A DNA stretch of 64,000 nucleotides from Polytrichum commune (Eukaryota; Streptophyta; Polytrichopsida; Polytrichales; Polytrichaceae). Shown here one piece after another: positions 58,131 through 64,000 of this stretch. Each line of letters begins with the position of its first letter. The first letter of the stretch is position 1. The DNA lies in contig OX485809.1 in assembly GCA_950295325.1 (NCBI GenBank), positions 744,001-808,000 on the forward strand. Reading direction: 5' to 3'. The notes under the pieces are model-generated. The model was not told where the DNA came from, made no database searches, and saw only the letters and a list, made by a program, of their open reading frames with translations. Position numbers and translations under genes: made by a program.

Positions 58131-58396
58131 ATATGTATCACCTAAATAACTCTATGAGTTTTTCCACTATATCATCCATCTCGGACTTTTAACCAATGAA
58201 ATCACATTGCAAGCAATTGTTCTTTAAAGCAAATAGTCGTTTCGTTTAATATTCTTAAGGTCAATCCTTGCTAGATATTTGTCATGTGTCAAACCATATT
58301 TATGTGATCTAAAATTTACCTTCCAAGATTTTAATGATGTTAATACCAAATTAGTTTATCAAATTGTATCTTATATACGGGAAGGAAACATGTACC

Positions 58397-58889
58397 GACC
58401 CATGTGAAGCTGAGAGCCCGTGACCATAACACTTCAAGCACTCTCATTGGTTGGAAAAGGTGGTGCCGGTCCAAGTTCGCTTCGCACTATGCTTGAGGGA
58501 CCAACTGAGAGTGTGAATGCAAGATGGATGTAAACTCTACGTGGACTCTTACATGGCATTGAACGGATCATGTTTATTGGTCACTCAGACTATTTTCAAA
58601 AACCGTTTCTTGGAGGTAGGCCTAACACAAAACCAGGAGACCATGGCACTCCGAACGCTCACAACCGTTGGTTTATTCTATTTTATCATGTGTGAGGACC
58701 TGCGTGAATAGAAATTCCCTGAAAGAGCAATTAGTTGAGGGCCCGGTCACATATGACTTCACACTACACTTGAGGATCCAAGACCACACTACATGATTTT
58801 GGAGGTGTGTTGGGATGGCCTTTGGACACTTTCTTTTGGGCTCTCACAATTTCATGGTCACGGCTCTTGGCTCGTGTGTGAAGTGGCCC
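58397..58889. mobile_element. Harbinger-like MITE, GGGCCACTTCACAC family, left end eroded
   Basis: Closely similar to 55503-56015 across its length ('caagcactctcattggttgg', 'ttcacactacacttgaggat', 'catgattttggaggtgt'). The right end gtgtgtgaagtggccc is followed by TAA; the left TIR is mutated ('gacccatgtgaagctgagag'). Confidence 0.7.
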
Positions 58890-59032
58890 TAAGGAGTCGG
58901 TGGGGGATTGAAAACATTGTTAGAGGATCCCCACGAGCTATTCTATGGGACTAGGCAATGCCTAGATATGGTTATAAGGGACATGCCCCACGTAAATAAA
59001 GACCCATAAGACCCCACCACTACAATTAAGTA

Positions 59033-59407
59033 CACTAAATATAAATTTTAGTGTCACCAATTCTAATTGTCTTGCTCAATACTAATTGTAATCAACGGTG
59101 TAGTGTCACCAAGACTAAATGTTAACCCAACATTATTTGTCATTCCTTGTATAATTTTGGGGTTTTTTTTAGGTTTACAGTGTTGTAAACACTGTCACTT
59201 TATCAAGTGATTTTTCCATCCAATTTTCAATCCTCCGTTACAATATTTCATCACGAGTTGATGACAAGAGAAAATATGGTTTTGACCAATGGATGAACTC
59301 GTCCATCATCCATGATAGTATTTGTGAATTCATTCATAAGAATCGTCATCCGAAAGGTTGCCACAGTGACATCAATTACCATATGACACCAAATATCATA
59401 TTTAGTG
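59033..59407. mobile_element. TA-flanked MITE, CACTAAATATGATATTTAGTG family
   Basis: 375 bp with ends cactaaatataaattttagt and atatcatatttagtg, flanked by TA at 59031-59032 and 59408-59409. Near-identical in layout to the intronic copy 37046-37417. Non-coding. Confidence 0.75.
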
Positions 59408-59467
59408 TAGTTGGTGGATGGATATAATCAAGGGTTTAGGTTGGAGTTTGTTTAATTATCCATGTTT

Positions 59468-59600
59468 TTTTGTTTTTTTTTGGAATACGTGAGGTGATTG
59501 TTCATCTGGCTAGTTTTTGTCAAGCAGAGAGACAATTTCACAATCAGGAATTGAACCGCCAACCACTCCATTTGATTTGGGTATCTTTCCACTATCATCT
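59468..59600 (-). mobile_element. SINE-like retroposon, copy 3 (inverted)
   Basis: The minus strand reads 'gagtggttggcggttcaatt', 'gaaattgtctctctgcttga', 'aaactagccagatgaacaat', then 'tattcc' and an A-rich tail (plus-strand t-runs at about 59466-59480). It matches the copies at 23950, 27490 and 61210. Confidence 0.55.
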
Positions 59601-61209
59601 AGTAGGCTAGGGTCATTTCGGACAATCGTATATATGTTGTCAGTGCAAAGGTGTTAAAATGACCCTAGTAACAAGTCCGTTGCCTTCTCTCTATATTATA
59701 AATTAAGGATTTTACAACCAATATGTTATAATTGTTAGGAACGCTCTTACAAAGTTTAACTCAACCTTCCTCACATCTTGGTTGGTCAATGTTACAAATA
59801 ACATAGAATGGTTTCCTTTATCCATAGTAAAAGCAATGGCAATTAAAATTTGGCTCGTCGTTCTTGGGAAGCATTGTGCCAAATGAATTTGTGACATCAA
59901 TATCCTTCTGAAAAATATGTAGTGTTTAATTAAGGCTCAAATGTGCGCTCTAACCTCCATAATATCACATCCGTGGAAGTGCACATGATATTAACGAGGT
60001 TTGCAATGTTAACATGCATGCGTAATACTAAAAGATTAATGTAACATGTGACATTATGGAATAACACATAAGGGTGTGCTTTTGTCAAGCAGATTAGGTC
60101 TATGTGAACATGCACAAGTGACGAGTGTAATTAGAGGCTAGGCTTGCTAGGTGTCATTTTATTCACACTCGGGAATGAACTTTTTTAAGGGGGCTTGAGG
60201 AAGGGCGACACATAATAAAGCCGCGCTTTATCGTTGTGTTATGTGTCATCCGGCTATGGTGCAACCTTATCTTAATTGTGTCTTGAAATACGTGCTCTAT
60301 ACACAATCAAGAAGATACATATCATCAAAAGAATGGTGTGAGGCCACACAAATAAAAAAGACTTTTAAAAAATAAAAAGAAAAAAGAAAAAAGTGAGGAG
60401 TCCCACCTTGAAAACAAACCATGTTTGAGAAATGACACATCAACAAATTGTCATATTGTTAGAATTCAAAGAACCCACCCATTGTCCTGATTTCCTCTCA
60501 GGTTGTGTTGGTTCTCCCGAGGTGGTTATGTTTTGGTTCCTTTCTTGTAATTGGATTTTCAAACTGTGTCAAAAACAAAACCCCGCCCACTGGCTTGAGA
60601 TATGTTCCATCACCAGTGTTTGAGAAAAAACATAACAAACAAAACCCACTCTCATTGACACTTAAAATCATGTGTTGGAAGTTAAACCACCTCATCACTA
60701 TCACAACAAGTGTAGAAGGAGTCGTTCATGAACACCACATCGCTTCTTTTTTCCCAATTAGTGCACGTGATACTAATTCATGAAACACACTATTTTGCCA
60801 AATCTCAAAAACAGTGAGGGCTGGCATTTGTATCGGTAATGAAATATTATAAATTGATGGATTCCATCAAATACCTTACATACGTAGTACTACTAAGCAA
60901 ACAAAACATGGAGAAGAAACAAACCCCAATAAAACCACTTTAGAAGGTTAACACCTCCTCCATGTTGATGTATGTGTGACCCACATGAGCCCACCCTCTG
61001 AAAGAAATGACTTAACCTTCACCTTGAAGCACGGGAAAACATGGTCAAGGTAAGGAAGAGTGTGCTCACATTTATGTTGGTGTAAGAAACATCCCTCCCG
61101 TTTTTATTTCATTTTATTTATCACGTTCATTGAAATATGACAGTTGGAACCTAATTGCGTGACAACAATAGTTTGGGTTAAAACTCAAGCAATGTCTCAA
61201 CAACATTGT
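59601..61209. other. Intergenic, no gene recognised
   Basis: AT-rich with several open frames of 60-90 codons but no recognisable domain, exon chain or repeat boundary. Confidence 0.35.
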
Positions 61210-61312
61210 AGTTTGTAATAAATACCGAATGGAGTGGTTTGGCAATTCGGGTCCTGGCTGCAAAATCGTCTCTCTACTTGACGGAAAACTAGCCATGTGG
61301 TCATGTGTTTTG
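61210..61312 (+). mobile_element. SINE-like retroposon, copy 4 (partial)
   Basis: 'gagtggtttggcaattcggg', 'aaatcgtctctctacttgac' and 'aactagccatgtggtcatgt' match the SINE-like core. The A-rich tail is lost. An 11-G run lies downstream at 61390-61400. Confidence 0.5.
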
Positions 61313-61973
61313 AATTTGTTTATATACTTTATAATAGATGCAAAACACATTAAATCCATGGAATCCAAATGCAATTGTAATGGGGAGTTGGGGGGGGGGG
61401 TAAACTTGAGGTTGGTGATAATCATCTTGTTGAATTATCCTAACGAGTGTTACTAATTCAAATCATATTAGACATTAAACTCTAGGAGGTTTTTCATTTT
61501 CGAAGTACCTAAGACTAGCCCATAATGTTGGGCATGGGTGAGTTTTATAGTAAGCAGTATTGTCTCCTCAACATCTACCATGTTATTCATTGGGTCCAAG
61601 TTACAACCGACATCAACCTAGTATTGTCTTTTGTGATATAAAAATGGTATGCTTTTTTTGACATTAGTTTTTGTTTTCGATTCCATTCGGTTCTATATAC
61701 CATGTCAGAATGTTCATGACTCGGCAAAATCACCCTAGTATTAATACAATTTAGAAAGGTAATGATCCAAATAATAACTCAAATATATAAAGATTCTTTC
61801 ACTTTGGAATGCCCGCCCATAAAACAACATTTGACTAGTGTTGTGATGTTGAAACCCACAAATAGGTATTATGATACCATTATCGATGTTGGTTTTTGAT
61901 ACCTTTTTTGATGTTGGTTTTTTGATACCATGGTTTCACCTGTGCTTGTACGATACCGAAATGGTTAAAACCA

Positions 61974-62188
61974 CTACACCGTTTATGGTGTTTATTGTCA
62001 CTTACTATTCGGAGTTACATGATGCTATAATTAAGAATGTAAAATTTCACCGAGCAAAGCCATTTATGTTCTATAATGTCCAAACAAGCTATTCAACTTT
62101 TGTTAGTTGAAATTGAACTCGTGCGTAAGTAGTTAATGCATCGCATAGTTCCAAATACTAAGTGACAGTAAATACCGTAAATGGTGTA
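61974..62188. mobile_element. Short TIR element, CTACACCATTTATGG family
   Basis: 215 bp, left end ctacaccgtttatggtgttt and right end aaataccgtaaatggtgta; the adjoining 'gtcactta'/'taagtgac' is also inverted. It abuts the next MITE and shares the TA used as that element's target. Confidence 0.6.
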
Positions 62189-62542
62189 CACTAAATAGTC
62201 CTATTAGTGTGGGTGAAAAAATAGCATGGAAATAACAGCTTCGACCACATTACTTTTCTAGTCAAGGTGGAATTAACGTGGGTCCAAGACCTCAGGTCTT
62301 CTCCTACGTCGCCGTGCTAACTTTCGACCAACACTTTTAATTTTAGTTAAAGCCCAAAATTAACACACAATTAAATATTCACTCAAACAATACTCTTAGA
62401 AGAAAAACAAACAATAAATGAGCCGTACACTAATTTTCTGCTAAAAACTTGAAGATGAATGGGGCCCACATTCGTTTTCTTTATGAGAATTGGCATGGGC
62501 TTTAGGAAGTTATCGTGGCCACACTATTAAGACTCTTTAGTG
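62189..62542. mobile_element. TA-flanked MITE, CACTAAATAGTC family, copy 3
   Basis: 354 bp, ends cactaaatagtcctattagt and actattaagactctttagtg. The left flank is TA and the right flank CA (probably mutated). It carries the family block 'gtgggtccaagacctcaggtc'. Inserted at the very end of the neighbouring element. Non-coding. Confidence 0.65.
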
Positions 62543-64000
62543 CACCTATTCAAAGTCTCCAATAGTATCCCCAATGCCATGTTGTCGTCTCCATTCATCT
62601 CCACTTAGATAATGTCCGTTGAATGGGCAATATTTGTCTCCAACGTTTTCAAAGTTTGTGCAATTACACAATGGCATCTTATCCCCTAATGTCCTAGGTC
62701 ATAAAAAGTAACCGTTTAAGACCCATCTCCATTAGACAATTCTCATGAACACGTTATCCAATTTGATGTGTGACTAGGATGGTGGGTGGCACACGGGATC
62801 GACACTCTAAGAAACACTTATGTTGTTATCTTTGGTCTACAAGGTACACCCACTCTCCCATTTCCACATAAGAGTCGATCCGCACCGCCTAGTTAAATGG
62901 ATCAACTAACTTACGAGTTAGCGAAGATCAGCCAACCAAAATTCTAGCTAACTAAAATCATGGCTGCACCACCTCGTTATGATAATTAACACAACACGAG
63001 CTGGTGAAACCAACTAACTCATATGCTAGCTACCCGATTGCATGGTTGCACATCCCGGTTACCACTAACCAAAGGGTTGACCTTAACTTTAAGAGAGGAG
63101 TTAAGGTTGACCCACTAAAGTTTTGATCAACTTGTCGAAGTTTTGAACAAGACACTAATTATGATGCATTATAATTTCGTGGTCCACACCATTTGTGTTT
63201 CGTTATGATTAAAATCATATCAAACATTTTAATTACGATTTTAAAATATATATGATATCTAAATTTGGACACTGAACATGATGCTCTATTATACTATATA
63301 TTTATAATACTTTAAATATTCAATTAAATATTCATTTAGAATGATATAAGAAATAATATGGTCCGCCTCATAGTGGAACGGAGAAGAGATGAAAAAAAAA
63401 GACGAGCGCTCAAGAAAAATAAAATAAAAATAAAAATAAAAATATTGGGCTACTCATTTGAGCTTTTTAAAGTTAACATGCAAGATGCTTTTTAGAGTTG
63501 CGGTATCGTGCCCATTATGCAACGAAGCTTGCTATGTTATGTGTAGTGATGAGCTTGCTCAAGATTGAATATGTTTACATTTAGTGGTATTTAGTGCCAC
63601 TTAGTATTTGTAATCACACAATGTGATGCTTATTTACTTGAATTGTCCACTTCTATGTAGTGAGATGTAGCACCTTGTTGTGCAAAGCTTATACACTTGC
63701 TTCTACTCTATTTGTTCAAAATGAAATGGGTAACAAAACATTATAGCACCGCTTAAATCTCAAAAGTTTATGAGATTAACAAACAATGTGATAGGTTCGT
63801 GATGCAACGGGACTCACTACAACTAAGTGCTAAAGTTAAGTGCAACCACCAAAGTGCATGTTATGATTTACCTCGACCTAACTCCTTGATGTATACCATG
63901 ATTGAATCGGTCTTACACGTTCATGTATAAAACATTATACTAGTTTGCACCAATTTCAATTTGCATTGTTGGAGATATAAGATTTTGTGGTCATTGAGGT
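62543..64000. other. Intergenic, no gene recognised
   Basis: AT-rich. A lone terminus of the CTAAGGTAGG family occurs at about 62705-62735 ('aaaaagtaaccgtttaagac'). An A-rich 'aaaataaaaataaaaataaa' run lies at about 63418-63442. No coding region was recognised up to the window edge. Confidence 0.35.

Noticed and set aside
60432-60783. Overlapping frames of 63-92 codons
   Set aside because: They overlap in different frames and strands, with no domain, in an AT-rich repeat landscape.
1-64000. CRISPR array, operon, prophage or bacterial defence system
   Set aside because: No spaced identical direct repeats and no prokaryotic gene organisation; all recognised genes are spliced plant genes or a nuclear-type tRNA.
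1-64000. Autonomous transposase or retrotransposon polyprotein
   Set aside because: No reverse transcriptase, integrase or DDE motif was seen in any frame; all elements appear non-autonomous.

Overview
This window looks like nuclear DNA of a land plant. The genes have GT-AG introns, a nuclear-type tRNA is present, and three plant gene families are recognisable: an ethylene receptor, an AIG1/GIMAP GTPase, and a UFD1-like protein related to Arabidopsis 'PRLI-interacting factor K'. The ethylene receptor joins an extra N-terminal hydrophobic segment to a complete histidine kinase. That mix, and the moderate intron sizes, suggest a non-flowering lineage (bryophyte, lycophyte or fern), but this is inference and the species cannot be named from the sequence. 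Most of the window is AT-rich intergenic DNA full of short non-autonomous transposons.

Layout. 1-8.9 kb: repeats (Harbinger-like and hAT-like MITEs, a long hairpin). 8.97-9.17 kb: small intronless zinc-ribbon gene (+). 10.4-10.7 kb: a doubtful orphan exon resembling a subtilase propeptide (-). 10.88-14.80 kb: five-exon UFD1-like/zinc-finger gene (-) with a MITE in intron 1 and a four-unit minisatellite just upstream. 16.4-29.8 kb: gene-poor repeats, including a Harbinger-like MITE nested in a hAT-like MITE, pogo-like and TA-flanked MITEs, hairpins and SINE-like copies. 29.9-37.7 kb: five-exon AIG1/GIMAP GTPase gene (+) ending in a CaaX box; its first intron was built by tandem duplication that also copied the end of exon 1. 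38-41.6 kb: repeats. 41.65-41.72 kb: tRNA-Gly(UCC) (-). 42.92-46.62 kb: complete five-coding-exon ethylene receptor (-), preceded by a GC-rich leader that may carry a spliced 84-codon upstream ORF. 48.8-64 kb: gene-poor, with many MITEs, a degenerate tandem array and two SINE-like copies.

The protein genes are unrelated housekeeping, signalling and immunity-type genes and form no operon or cluster. No transposase, retroelement polyprotein, CRISPR array or defence island was recognised. No clear new biological system was found. The best leads are the exon-1 ghosts in the AIG1 intron, the spliced uORF of the ethylene receptor, the transposon families with readable target-site duplications, and hairpins that could feed small RNAs. 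Exon borders were assigned by eye from GT/AG sites, reading-frame continuity and family similarity.
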